6,263 bases of DNA, from contig JAJYPQ010000256.1 of the NCBI GenBank assembly GCA_021795255.1, forward strand, positions 1 to 6,263, written 5' to 3'. Numbering within the stretch: position 1 is the stretch's first letter; the number at the start of each line of letters is the position of its first letter. Shown piece by piece: positions 1 through 5,035 of this stretch. Both the position numbers and the translations under genes were made by a program. This stretch comes from Pseudomonadota bacterium. GTDB taxonomy: Bacteria > Pseudomonadota > Gammaproteobacteria > Acidiferrobacterales > Acidiferrobacteraceae. The notes below the pieces were generated by a model that made no database searches, was not told where the DNA came from, and saw only the letters and a list, made by a program, of their open reading frames with translations.

Positions 1-451
1 CGAACCCGCCCTGATCGCCGAAGTGGCCCTGGTTCCCACGCAGACCCCGGTCACCGAAGTTGCCCCGGTCACCGAAGTTGCCTCGGTCACCGAAGTTGCC
101 TCGGTCACCGAAGTTGCCTCGGTCACCGCGCTCACCTTCGGGCGCTGCGTAAAAAAACGGTGCGTAATAGCGCCCCCGATCGCCTTCCTCCCCGTCGCCT
201 TCACGATAGCGGCGCTCCTCGTAATAACGGTGCGGCTCCTCTTCGTAGTCGTCGGTTAAATAAGGTGCGGCCGCCGTCTGCCCGCGAACCACTCCGTAGC
301 CCAGGCTTGCGCCCGGCATCATGCCTGCGCTTGCCACTACCGCGCGGTCCAGGCGGGGCGCTCGTAAAAGCGACCGCGCCGCCATCGGACTTAACAGGAA
401 AAAACAGCCCGTGAGAACCGCATAGCCCCAGAAATACCGCGGTCGAACCAT
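1..451 (-). CDS. Putative exported Gly-X-Y (collagen-like) repeat protein, partial: C-terminus beyond the left edge
   Basis: The first 150 residues of an open frame that runs off the left edge. The ATG at 451 has a strong ribosome binding site, AAGGAG, 8 bases upstream (460-465). Residues 6-25 are a hydrophobic segment after an Arg-containing start (MVRPR), which suggests a Sec signal peptide with cleavage near A24-A25. A lipobox-like LTGC sits at residues 13-16, but the most hydrophobic part (FFLL) follows it, so lipidation is doubtful. Residues 65-105 are rich in Tyr, Glu and Arg. From residue 106 to the edge, glycine occupies every third position for 15 triplets, mostly alternating GDR and GNF. 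Such a Gly-X-Y register is the hallmark of collagen-like proteins. However, the tract has no proline and has Phe in the Y position, so a disordered glycine-rich tail is an equal possibility. I do not recognise a named family. Expression, export and reading frame are well supported; function is unknown. Confidence 0.72.
   Translation of the reverse strand, partial: MVRPRYFWGYAVLTGCFFLLSPMAARSLLRAPRLDRAVVASAGMMPGASLGYGVVRGQTAAAPYLTDDYEEEPHRYYEERRYREGDGEEGDRGRYYAPFFYAAPEGERGDRGNFGDRGNFGDRGNFGDRGNFGDRGLRGNQGHFGDQGGF
49..128 (-). repeat. 18-bp tandem repeat encoding GDRGNF
   Basis: Four consecutive 18-bp units begin at 49, 67, 85 and 103 (plus-strand unit ggtcaccgaagttgcctc), followed by a partial fifth at 121-128. 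The units differ only at one position (c or t near the unit end). Each unit encodes six residues, GDRGNF, in the minus-strand gene, so unit gain or loss would keep the frame. The near-identity at DNA level, including synonymous positions, points to recent expansion by slippage or unequal recombination. Confidence 0.9.
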
Positions 452-900
452 CGGAATATCTCCTTGCGATTGGGCTTCCCAATCCCGCTTGTCACTGCCT
501 ACATCGGGGGCCGACCCCTTAAGTCTATGGCCCCGCCCCATCATCGGCGCAGGCTCTTTTTTACATCATAATCCATAATCGGTACCTATCCCACCATCGG
601 CAAGCCCGGCCTTTCATGCTTCCCGTCTGCTCTCTCCCGGCGCCTCGTCCACAAGCCCCGGCCTTCGCTCCGGGGAGGGAGCCGGCATCTGAAGTGGCTC
701 GCGTAACCGCGGGATTATGGCGTTACCCTGGGTGCGGCCAAGCTCTGGCAGGACCTCGTATCAGCGTCGTGTCCGCGGGGTTTCGTCGGGAAGGCGCCAG
801 ACGATAAGCCGATGGACCTCATCACCCCCGTCAAAGGCGTGGACTCAAACCCGGAACATCGCGGTAAAATCCCATACACGAGGCCAATGTCGTTTTTATT

Positions 901-940
901 CGGGCGGACACCAGAGGCATCTGGCCGAACCTGTCGCCCG
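901..940. other. Bipartite inverted repeat / potential folded RNA element
   Basis: An outer pair of arms, CGGGCGGACA (901-910) and TGTCGCCCG (932-940), is complementary over 9 base pairs with one bulged G. Nested directly inside it are CCAGA (911-915) and TCTGG (920-924), a 5-bp stem with a GGCA loop. The remaining 7 bases (925-931) would form a one-sided bulge. No T-run follows on either strand, so it is not a standard intrinsic terminator. It lies in gene-free DNA downstream of ovoA. I do not recognise a known RNA family. Confidence 0.4.
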
Positions 941-981
941 TACACGCCGTGCGCGGAAAGCGTGAGGGCGCTTATCAAGCC

Positions 982-1000
982 AAAAGGCCCGCCGGGGCCC
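982..1000 (-). terminator. Candidate intrinsic terminator of ovoA
   Basis: Read on the minus strand, a GC-only stem GGCCC / GGGCC with a CGGC loop is followed directly by TTTTGG. It starts about 25 bases after the ovoA stop codon, the expected place for a terminator. The stem is short (5 pairs plus a possible G-U) and the T-run is only four, so it may be weak. Confidence 0.4.
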
Positions 1001-1017
1001 GATCCTCGCATCGCCGC

Positions 1018-1037
1018 GAGCGGCGTTAGCGCCGCTC
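1018..1037 (-). other. Stem-loop overlapping the ovoA stop codon
   Basis: GAGCGGCG (1018-1025) and CGCCGCTC (1030-1037) form a perfect 8-bp stem around a 4-base loop. On the minus strand the loop is CTAA and contains the TAA stop codon of ovoA. There is no T-run directly after it, so it is more likely a 3'-end stabilising hairpin, or part of a tandem structure with the candidate terminator further downstream, than a terminator by itself. Confidence 0.45.
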
Positions 1038-3164
1038 CCACATGGTCACCTGCGCCATCGAGTGCTGGAACTTGCGTGCGGTTTCGCGGATCACGAACGG
1101 GAGATCAAAGGGGCTATCCGCCAACAGATGAAACTCGCCCTCCAGGATATCGCGCAGGGCATCGAGCGTAGTCCGGGTCTCGCCGTTTTTCTTAAAGCCC
1201 CCCAGCCACTCCTCGCGGGCGGTATGCTCCACAAGCCAAGTGTAGGGGGATGTGAGGACCAGCAAGCCACCCTTTTCGATGCGCGCGCCGATATCTTCGA
1301 GAAAGCGGCGTGGCCTATACAACCGATCGATGAGATTGGCCGCGATGACGAGATCATAGCCCTTAAAATGCGGCTTTAAGTTGCACGCATCTGCCTGAAA
1401 AAATTCGACGGCGCCGGCATGCCCCGAAAGCCCCAGATCGCGCAGATCGACGGTCTCGTGGCTCACGATCTCCCCTTCCACCGCAAGCGTATAGGCATGT
1501 CGCCCCCGGACCCGGAGATCGGTCGCCACCTGGATGAAACGCGCCGAGAAATCCACACCGGTCACGGCGTGAAAAACCCCCGCAAGCTCAAAGCTCGTGC
1601 GCCCCACCGCGCAACCAAGATCCAAGGCCCGGCGCATGGGCCGCCCCTGCATGGCGGCGACCGCAAGACGCGCCACCGCCGCCGGAAAGTTCGCGACCCC
1701 AAAATATTCCGCCCCGTAATGAAACTCCAGGTATTGCGAGACGGCGGTATCGGTCTCGTAAGGTGGCACCTCGGGCAAAGGGTTCGAAGATTCCACATAG
1801 CGGAAACCGGCGTGCTGAAAAAAGTGGCGGCGAAAGGCGTAGCGCGCCTCGACCTGCGTCTCATTGCCGAGACTGATAAAAGACCCGCCCTTCATCAGAT
1901 TGTGTTGCTGATCGAAGGTCGGGACCGAGAAGTCGTCGTAATACGGATGGACCGCGAACCCCTCGTAGGGATAAATCGGCGTGACCGTCCACTGCCAGAC
2001 ATTGCCGATGACGTCATAGAAATCGCCGTGACGGAATGTATCGACGGCGCACGGCGAGGCGCCATAGGCAAGTCCGATATTCGCAGGCACCCTACCCCAT
2101 TGATCGCTGTCGGCCACACCACTTAGATCCCGCAGACGCCGCCATTCGTCTTCACTTGGCAAGCGCAATGTGCGGCCCGTTTGCGCCGATTTGAAGGCAC
2201 AGAATGCCTGGGCCTCGTGGCAATTGACTTCCACCGGCCCATTCCACGGCATGGGACACTCTTCGGCGAGCAACCGCAGTCTCCATGCGCCACCCTCTTC
2301 GACCCAAAAGGGCGGGTGGCGGACGTTTGCAAACTGCCGCCAGCGCCAGCCCTCCGGCGACCACCAGCGCGGCTCGTCATAACCACCCGCCTCCACGAAC
2401 GCCAGGAATTCCTCGTTACTCACGAGGTGTCGGCTTGCCGCAAAATCGTGCAAGACCACATGATGGCGACCGTATTCGTTATCCCACCCATAGAGCGGGC
2501 TGCCACGATCCTTGCCGGCCGTGACCTCGCCGCCTGCGACCGGCAACAGGGCATTAGCCGGCGCCTGTCCCGGAGACGAGAAGGGCGCGAATTCCGCCAC
2601 CGGGCGCACACGCGCAAGCGGCAGCTGGCGGATCAGGACCGAGCTCGTCTCGAGGTGGATGTTCTCGTGCTCGATGCCCATGAAAATCGCCCACCAAGGC
2701 GACTCCATGGTTATCGGCAGAGCCAAAGGCAGGGTGCGGATCTGTTCGTCGACAAGCGCGCGGACTCGCGCACGGTAGGCTCGCACTTCGCTTTCCGTGG
2801 GCCACGCCACATCGTGGGTATCGAGATCGTCCCACGACATCTCATCGACGCCGACGGCAAAGATCGCCTCGAGGGCGGGGTTTACCCGCTCGGTGATAAG
2901 ACCCGCGACCTGGAATTTATTCACATAAAAGGTTGCGGTATGCCCGAAATAAAAGATCAGTGGGTGGCGCAGGGTAATCGCTTTTTCGTACCACGCCGCA
3001 GGCTTTGCAAGATGCTCAAACAACCGCTCATAGAGCGAGAATGTCTCATGGAAGATGCGCAGGACCTCCGCCCTTTTTTGCTTTACATCACCGCCATCCA
3101 GGCGAAGAAGCGGGATTCGCAAAGGATTTGCGAGCCGATGGCTTGTATCATGATCAGGCGGCAT
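1026..3164 (-). CDS. ovoA: Ovothiol synthase OvoA: 5-histidylcysteine sulfoxide synthase with C-terminal 4-mercaptohistidine N-methyltransferase
   Basis: A 712-residue cytosolic enzyme of ovothiol biosynthesis, at the usual OvoA length with all three domains. Known for the family: the iron core joins cysteine to C5 of histidine using O2, giving 5-histidylcysteine sulfoxide. OvoB, a PLP lyase, then releases 5-thiohistidine, and the OvoA C-terminal domain methylates it with SAM. Seen here: residues 33-180 are DinB-like, with a HX3HXE motif (H166, H170, E172) and H75 in FGHTATFY; these three histidines are the likely Fe(II) ligands. Residues 220-457 form the FGE-sulfatase-type domain (SNEEFLAF at 249, PSEDEW at 336, GNVWQW at 387, KGGSF at 425, HAGFRYV at 451). 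Residues 470-712 are the methyltransferase, with SAM motif I LDLGCAVG at 514-521. All key motifs look intact. The ATG at 3164 has only a weak GAGAG upstream, but no better in-frame start exists. It stands alone: no ovoB is within the window. Confidence 0.96.
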   Translation of the reverse strand: MPPDHDTSHRLANPLRIPLLRLDGGDVKQKRAEVLRIFHETFSLYERLFEHLAKPAAWYEKAITLRHPLIFYFGHTATFYVNKFQVAGLITERVNPALEAIFAVGVDEMSWDDLDTHDVAWPTESEVRAYRARVRALVDEQIRTLPLALPITMESPWWAIFMGIEHENIHLETSSVLIRQLPLARVRPVAEFAPFSSPGQAPANALLPVAGGEVTAGKDRGSPLYGWDNEYGRHHVVLHDFAASRHLVSNEEFLAFVEAGGYDEPRWWSPEGWRWRQFANVRHPPFWVEEGGAWRLRLLAEECPMPWNGPVEVNCHEAQAFCAFKSAQTGRTLRLPSEDEWRRLRDLSGVADSDQWGRVPANIGLAYGASPCAVDTFRHGDFYDVIGNVWQWTVTPIYPYEGFAVHPYYDDFSVPTFDQQHNLMKGGSFISLGNETQVEARYAFRRHFFQHAGFRYVESSNPLPEVPPYETDTAVSQYLEFHYGAEYFGVANFPAAVARLAVAAMQGRPMRRALDLGCAVGRTSFELAGVFHAVTGVDFSARFIQVATDLRVRGRHAYTLAVEGEIVSHETVDLRDLGLSGHAGAVEFFQADACNLKPHFKGYDLVIAANLIDRLYRPRRFLEDIGARIEKGGLLVLTSPYTWLVEHTAREEWLGGFKKNGETRTTLDALRDILEGEFHLLADSPFDLPFVIRETARKFQHSMAQVTMWERR

Positions 3165-3324
3165 GGTCTCTCGGATATTCAGGACTAATGGGCCTATCGC
3201 GGCTTGCGCTTACGGTACGGCCCTTAAAGATTTCCCGCCGCACCAAACTGCAGGACGGGTGACAACCGGTTATCGTAAAAGACTCCGCGGCCGAGGTGCA
3301 TTACCGGCGCAGTCTTCGGATTTC

Positions 3325-3335
3325 TTGTCAGACAA
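3325..3335. promoter_or_regulatory. Operator-like palindrome upstream of ovoA
   Basis: TTGTC-A-GACAA is a perfect 5-bp inverted repeat with a single central base, about 160 bases upstream of the ovoA start. Its size and symmetry suit a dimeric repressor site, but I cannot assign a regulator and a chance occurrence is possible. Confidence 0.2.
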
Positions 3336-3541
3336 CGCAGTATCCACGCTTACAAAAGCTGTATACGCAGCCCTTTCCCCTTCCATTGCGCCGTTTATCA
3401 TAGCATATCGAAGACTCCGGCCCCAAGGCTCGCGCCGCTTGCCAGTCACCACAAGATCACGTAACGCGCCCGTCGACTTGCGCCTTGCTCGTTTTCATGG
3501 GCACAGGAGACCCCGGCGTTAAGGCCCGTGAGTGATCCGGC

Positions 3542-3574
3542 AAAAGCCCCGTCCGGCCGTTGGCTGAGCGGGGC
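3542..3574 (-). terminator. Terminator-like hairpin without an obvious gene
   Basis: On the minus strand GCCCCG (3569-3574) and CGGGGC (3546-3551) form a 6-bp GC-rich stem, with a possible inner GCC/GGC stem in the loop. It is followed by TTTTGCC (3539-3545). It has the shape of an intrinsic terminator, but the minus-strand region before it (3575-3995) has no gene that I can support. Confidence 0.3.
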
Positions 3575-3984
3575 GCGCCGCCGTCCTCTCTGCCGCTTTT
3601 TTGGTGTCCGATACTATCCGAAACCGTGGATCCATAACCATACGCCGCCTGCCGGATGAGGGCGCAAACCCGGCCACAGACAGCGGGCACAAGGCCATAG
3701 CACGCCGCTTTCAGGCCTTGCGTGGGGCCGCCCGGCCTATGTTCGCAGGGGCGTCTTTGAGCGGGTAGTCTGCCCGCCACAGCTCTAAGCCCGAGCGCGG
3801 CGCCCGCCCTTTTCGCACGCCGCGCTCCGCCGTTGACCCCACTTTGTACATCGGCCAGCCGATCACCCACGGTCGCTTAGGTAGTTGCGGCCCAAGCCCC
3901 ACATCTTGCGTTCTTCTGCCCTCCAGACCAGAATCCCAGGGAAGAACTAAAGACCCGCGCAATCGTCGCGCCGATCACGGCCCC

Positions 3985-3989
3985 GGAGG
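3985..3989 (+). promoter_or_regulatory. Ribosome binding site of the zinc-ribbon gene
   Basis: GGAGG lies 6 bases before the ATG at 3996, an ideal Shine-Dalgarno spacing. It fixes that start codon; the only upstream sequence in this frame is gene-free. Confidence 0.75.
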
Positions 3990-3995
3990 CATTTA

Positions 3996-4514
3996 ATGAA
4001 AACCGGTTCCCCATCCGATAATGAACTCGAGACCATGGGCGATGCCTATCGCGAGCTGCTCGAGAAGGCCTTGCATAAGGCGCGCGAGGGCGGGAGCACG
4101 CTCTATCATCTCTTGGGCGGGGGCGATCATGCCCATGCGACGAAGACCACCCACCCCGATGTGGCCGAACTCGAGCGCTCGGTGCGGCGCGACTTGACGG
4201 ACGCCGCACGCTACCGGCATGAAACCGGCAAGGATTTGAGGGAGTGGCTAGGCTTTGACGTCGCCCGGATCGAACGGGGCTTCTGGGAGGCGTTTTCCGA
4301 GGCCGCCGATCAGACGCTCCTGACACTTCACGAAATACGCCTGCAGGCAAACGCCAGCGAATACCATACCGGCGAAACGGTGGGTCTCGGGACGCTTGTC
4401 TGCGACCACTGCAACGAGCGCCTGCACTTCGCCAAGGCCGGGCATATCCCACCCTGCCCCCGATGCGGCGGCACGCGCTTTCACCGGCCCGTGCCCAACG
4501 CGCCTTTGGCGTAA
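3996..4514 (+). CDS. YbeL/DUF1451-like zinc-ribbon protein
   Basis: A 172-residue cytosolic protein matching the layout of the DUF1451 family (E. coli YbeL is the best-known member): a long, charged, mostly helical N-terminal part followed by a C-terminal zinc ribbon. Residues 10-30 (LETMGDAYRELLEKALHKAR region) and 54-120 are predicted helical and rich in Glu and Arg, with a possible coiled coil. The ribbon uses C136-x2-C139 and C154-x2-C157, in the family style VCDHCNERL and IPPCPRCGGTRF. The family's function is not established; the ribbon suggests nucleic acid or protein binding. Start is set by GGAGG 6 bases upstream, and the length suits the family. It is monocistronic: ovoA is divergent and far upstream, and the next gene is convergent 140 bases downstream. 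I assign the family from memory of its motif pattern, with good confidence in the zinc ribbon and less in the YbeL label. Confidence 0.85.
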   Translation: MKTGSPSDNELETMGDAYRELLEKALHKAREGGSTLYHLLGGGDHAHATKTTHPDVAELERSVRRDLTDAARYRHETGKDLREWLGFDVARIERGFWEAFSEAADQTLLTLHEIRLQANASEYHTGETVGLGTLVCDHCNERLHFAKAGHIPPCPRCGGTRFHRPVPNAPLA

Positions 4515-4547
4515 AGCCCACGCGGCGGGTAGGGACTTAAAGATTTT

Positions 4548-4565
4548 GCGCGGCTTTGTCCGCGC
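4548..4565. other. GC-rich stem-loop after the zinc-ribbon gene
   Basis: GCGCGG (4548-4553) and CCGCGC (4560-4565) are perfectly complementary around the loop CTTTGT, 33 bases after the stop codon of the zinc-ribbon gene. No T-run follows on the plus strand, so if it ends transcription it is not a canonical intrinsic terminator. Confidence 0.35.
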
Positions 4566-4592
4566 GCCCCGCCCGGAATAGCGACGCCCCCT

Positions 4593-4619
4593 CGCGTCTC
4601 GTTCGCGAAACGAGATGCG
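4593..4619. terminator. Candidate shared (bidirectional) stem-loop between convergent genes
   Basis: CGCGTCTCGTT (4593-4603) pairs with AACGAGATGCG (4609-4619), 11 pairs including one G-T wobble, around a CGCGA loop. It lies between two convergent genes, 78 bases after the plus-strand stop and 35 bases beyond the minus-strand stop. On the plus strand only CGTTTC follows, so the U-tract is poor. Position and stem strength suggest an end-of-transcript structure serving both genes. Confidence 0.4.
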
Positions 4620-4654
4620 CGTTTCAGGGCCTGCCGCAACCCCGCTGAACAGCC

Positions 4655-4879
4655 CTAATGCCTAGGGCCCTCACCACCCATGGGGCTTGGGTTGTCAAGA
4701 TTGACCGTGAAATCCGAGCCCGGGTGTTCGGTCATGATGTCGAGGTAAGCCTTCCGGCTCGCTTCGTCATCGAAATAGATTTTCAGGGCATTGGGCCCCA
4801 CCCCTTCCATCACGAACGGGTGTCCTTCGAGCTCAGTGAGGGTGTGTCCGGTAATGGGATCGGTTCGTTCGATACGCAT
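4655..4879 (-). CDS. Small acidic hypothetical protein (74 aa)
   Basis: A 74-residue soluble protein beginning MRIERTDPITGHTLTELEG and ending in a Gly/Pro-rich tail (NPSPMGGEGPRH). I do not recognise a family. About 13 acidic against 6 Lys/Arg residues make it acidic; there is no membrane segment, signal peptide or cysteine. The middle (residues 31-50, ALKIYFDDEASRKAYLDIMT) reads as a strand followed by an amphipathic helix. Start choice: the ATG at 4879 has AAGGGGG 6 bases upstream and a sigma70-like promoter about 50 bases upstream. A longer frame starting at a TTG at 4954 would begin inside the -35 box, so I reject it. The gene converges on the zinc-ribbon gene, and the IS607 element lies just upstream of its promoter. 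It is probably a real gene, supported by ribosome binding site, promoter and composition. Confidence 0.75.
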   Translation of the reverse strand: MRIERTDPITGHTLTELEGHPFVMEGVGPNALKIYFDDEASRKAYLDIMTEHPGSDFTVNLDNPSPMGGEGPRH

Positions 4880-4925
4880 GATCGCCCCCTTTTCTCTCAG
4901 AGGAAAACATACTGCATCCAACTTT

Positions 4926-4954
4926 CCTATAATCCTTCTCAAGGCCGGCGTCAA
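4926..4954 (-). promoter_or_regulatory. Sigma70-like promoter of the 74-aa gene
   Basis: On the minus strand TTGACG (4949-4954, 5 of 6 matches to the -35 consensus) is followed by a 17-bp spacer and TATAGG (4926-4931, 4 of 6 matches to the -10 consensus). Transcription would start near 4919, giving a leader of about 40 bases with the ribosome binding site near its end. Confidence 0.6.
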
Positions 4955-4992
4955 TGATCCGAGGCAATAGAAAGCGGGGTTTTAACTGTTGA

Positions 4993-5018
4993 CGCAATAG
5001 TTGCGCTTTGTTGCGCAA
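4993..5018 (+). repeat. Cluster of TTGCG motifs at the IS607 left end (likely TnpA-binding sites)
   Basis: TTGCGC occurs at 5001-5006 and again at 5011-5016, exactly 10 bp apart, one helical turn. The second copy is part of the palindrome TTGCGCAA (5011-5018). An inverted copy, CGCAA, lies at 4993-4997 and forms CGCAA-TAG-TTGCG with the first copy. Known for the family: TnpA dimers bind short repeated motifs near the element ends. That these are the sites is inference from position, spacing and symmetry. They overlap the putative tnpA promoter, so binding could also repress tnpA. Confidence 0.5.
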
Positions 5019-5029
5019 TCATGTATATT
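5001..5029 (+). promoter_or_regulatory. Putative tnpA promoter
   Basis: TATATT (5024-5029) matches 5 of 6 bases of the -10 consensus and lies 17 bp after TTGCGC (5001-5006, only 3 of 6 matches to -35). Transcription would start about 5035-5036, on the second in-frame ATG of tnpA. The first ATG (5021) would then lie upstream of the transcript. Confidence 0.4.
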
Positions 5030-5035
5030 TTGAGC

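Larger units (their letters stand above)
452..1025. other. Gene-free stretch between the repeat-protein gene and ovoA
   Basis: No frame here combines a plausible start, a ribosome binding site and protein-like composition; the short open frames on both strands look like chance products of high GC. What it should contain is the promoter of the repeat-protein gene (left part) and the 3' end of the ovoA transcript (right part). A TATGAT hexamer on the minus strand (565-570) resembles a -10 box, lying about 110 bases upstream of the repeat-protein start. No good -35 lies at the right distance, so it is only suggestive. Structured elements at 901-940, 985-1000 and 1018-1037 are listed separately. 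Confidence 0.6.
3165..3995. other. Gene-free stretch between the divergent ovoA and zinc-ribbon genes
   Basis: About 830 bases with no convincing protein gene. Open frames at 3163-3522 (plus), 3457-3870 (minus) and 3711-3962 (minus) have biased Arg/Ala/Pro composition, no ribosome binding site and no recognisable domain. The region must hold the promoters of both flanking genes. For ovoA, the best minus-strand pair is TTGGGG (3421-3426) with TATGAT (3397-3402), 18-bp spacer, about 235 bases upstream of the start; this is weak. For the zinc-ribbon gene, TTGCGT (3906-3911) and CAGAAT (3929-3934) have a 17-bp spacer and are also weak. Small repeats near 3279-3419 and a minus-strand terminator-like hairpin at 3542-3574 are listed separately. 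The length is unusual for a compact genome and may reflect gene decay, but no remnant is recognisable. Confidence 0.55.

Noticed and set aside
49..128. Regularly spaced direct repeats suggesting a CRISPR array
   Set aside because: The 18-bp units abut with no spacers and are in frame inside a protein gene; this is a coding tandem repeat.
407..413. Lipobox LTGC at residues 13-16 of the left-edge protein
   Set aside because: It fits the lipobox pattern, but the hydrophobic core continues after the cysteine (FFLL), and only a short hydrophobic stretch precedes it, so I did not call it a lipoprotein.
551..562. T-run on the plus strand (cttttttac) as a terminator
   Set aside because: No convincing stem precedes it and no plus-strand gene lies upstream.
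812..900. tRNA-like T-arm (ggtttgagtcc on the minus strand)
   Set aside because: The flanking bases do not form the paired T-stem and no cloverleaf or acceptor stem can be drawn.
616..1171. Open frames on the plus strand (616-807, 717-965, 812-1171) and minus strand (715-1041)
   Set aside because: They overlap each other or the ovoA 3' end, have no ribosome binding site, and show composition expected from GC-rich non-coding DNA.
1419..3188. Long plus-strand open frames opposite ovoA (1419-2126, 2181-3188)
   Set aside because: They are antisense to a clear, full-length ovoA with all its motifs; they are GC-driven shadow frames with Arg/His/Pro-rich translations.
3163..3962. Open frames at 3163-3522 (plus), 3270-3452 (minus), 3457-3870 (minus) and 3711-3962 (minus)
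   Set aside because: No ribosome binding site, no recognisable domain, and mutually overlapping; not supportable as genes.
3877..4521. 214-residue minus-strand frame opposite the zinc-ribbon gene
   Set aside because: Its translation is low-complexity Arg/Ser/Pro and it lies antisense to a gene with intact CxxC motifs and a good ribosome binding site.
4880..4954. Longer 99-residue version of the small minus-strand protein, starting at TTG (4954)
   Set aside because: That start lies inside the -35 box and upstream of the predicted transcript; the ATG at 4879 has the ribosome binding site.
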